Of a stretch of 20,939 nucleotides of DNA, positions 20,509-20,939 are shown one piece after another; position 1 is the first letter of the stretch; each line of letters starts with the position of its first letter. Origin of the DNA: an uncultured Oscillospiraceae bacterium (GTDB lineage: Bacteria > Bacillota_A > Clostridia > Oscillospirales > Oscillospiraceae); contig CAJTTS010000057.1 in the NCBI GenBank assembly GCA_910579155.1, positions 1 through 20,939 on the forward strand. The letters run 5' to 3'. A program made the translations under genes and the position numbers. The notes under the pieces are model-generated. The model was not told the DNA's origin and did not search any database. It saw only the letters and a program-made list of their open reading frames with translations.

Positions 20509-20939
20509 GTGCGCACCCCCAGGCAAAGCCCCCGCCAATTCTCTCATTCTCCCCCCCTTCGGGGGCATCGGAACAGTTAGAACTATAGCTGAAAAATCCA
20601 GAAAAACAAGGTTTTCCCCTGCAAATTCTCCCCTTCTCCTCTCCCAACTTCTTGTGCTGCACTCCCCACGCCATCCCCATAAAAATCCCTCACAAAACCG
20701 GCGCGGGCGGCTGGTAATCCCGGCCTGTTTTTGAGAAAACAAGCACGATTTTTGCCAAATTACTGAGCAACACTCTCAACTGGACGTTTGCCCCCTGAAA
20801 GGGAAGAAATGAGGGGGTTGCGGGGGGTGCGCCTGGGGGAAAGGGCGGTCAGAATCGCTCGGACAACATGCGCATTATTCGTCGAACGTCAACATAGTAG
20901 CTCGCTTTAATTGCAATTTTTCCGAGATTTTGCACGCAA
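20509..20939. other. Gene-free tail of the window
   Basis: About 430 bp with no convincing gene. The short open frames on both strands lack ribosome binding sites and have biased, low-complexity composition. Visible features: C runs near 20515-20557, G runs near 20812-20840, and a 9-bp inverted match (CCCCCAGGC near 20516 with GCCTGGGGG at 20831). No sigma-A promoter is convincing. rpoB, which usually follows rplL, is not in view; it may begin beyond the window. Confidence 0.6.

Noticed and set aside
20507..20742. Short open frames on both strands after rplL
   Set aside because: No ribosome binding sites, no recognised motifs, and low-complexity C/T-rich composition with overlapping frames on both strands.
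1..20939. CRISPR arrays, tRNA genes, rRNA genes, complete insertion sequences
   Set aside because: No regular direct repeats with spacers, no cloverleaf with GGTTCGANTCC, no conserved rRNA blocks, and no full transposase were found when reading both strands by eye.

Overview
The window reads as chromosomal DNA of a GC-rich, anaerobic, probably spore-forming Clostridia bacterium (Oscillospiraceae-like: Flavonifractor, Intestinimonas, Pseudoflavonifractor or Lawsonibacter are plausible). The basis is: strong sigma-A promoters and AGGAGG-type ribosome binding sites in GC-rich coding DNA, a SAM-I riboswitch on metK, a Firmicutes-type L10 leader, acetate kinase, a feoAB pair, and the tail of a SigK-like sporulation sigma factor. 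The genus is inference from style, not from a search.

Layout. (a) 1-465: the end of a large serine recombinase, followed within about 30 bp by an in-frame 3' scrap of a sigK-like gene. This looks like one edge of a skin-like (sigK-intervening) element. (b) 566-2047: MATE efflux pump behind a consensus promoter. (c) 2077-3545: promoter, SAM-I riboswitch, terminator and metK. (d) 3584-5160: a single-gene unit for an O-antigen-ligase-like membrane protein, convergent with (e) an MFS exporter (5165-6460, minus). (f) 6639-8762 (minus): feoA-feoB ferrous iron uptake, coupled by an ATGA overlap. (g) 8856-11757 (minus): a two-gene operon of a rhomboid/Derlin-like protein with a Cys/His-rich tail and a secreted, membrane-anchored 5'-nucleotidase. 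(h) 11847-14401: tmcAL (minus) divergent from ackA (plus). (i) 14409-14573: a large imperfect palindromic intergenic element. (j) 14579-15601 (minus): vanZ-like gene and ruvX. (k) 15642-18283: rpmG-secE-nusG-rplK-rplA, with a structured attenuator-like leader before rpmG and an L1-type operator before rplK. (l) 18286-19191 (minus): a membrane-anchored XRE regulator plus a small membrane protein, sitting between rplA and rplJ. (m) 19234-20508: L10 leader, rplJ, rplL, terminator. (n) 20509-20939: no gene seen.

Most genes are housekeeping: translation, protein export, SAM synthesis, acetate/ATP metabolism, tRNA modification. RNA-level control is dense: a SAM-I riboswitch, an L10 leader, an L1 operator that seems to compete with a long alternative hairpin, and an unassigned attenuator before rpmG. 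The points most worth following are the sigK/recombinase junction, the rhomboid-like/5'-nucleotidase operon, the rpmG leader, and the membrane XRE pair that splits the rplKA and rplJL units. No CRISPR array, rRNA, tRNA or complete insertion sequence was seen.
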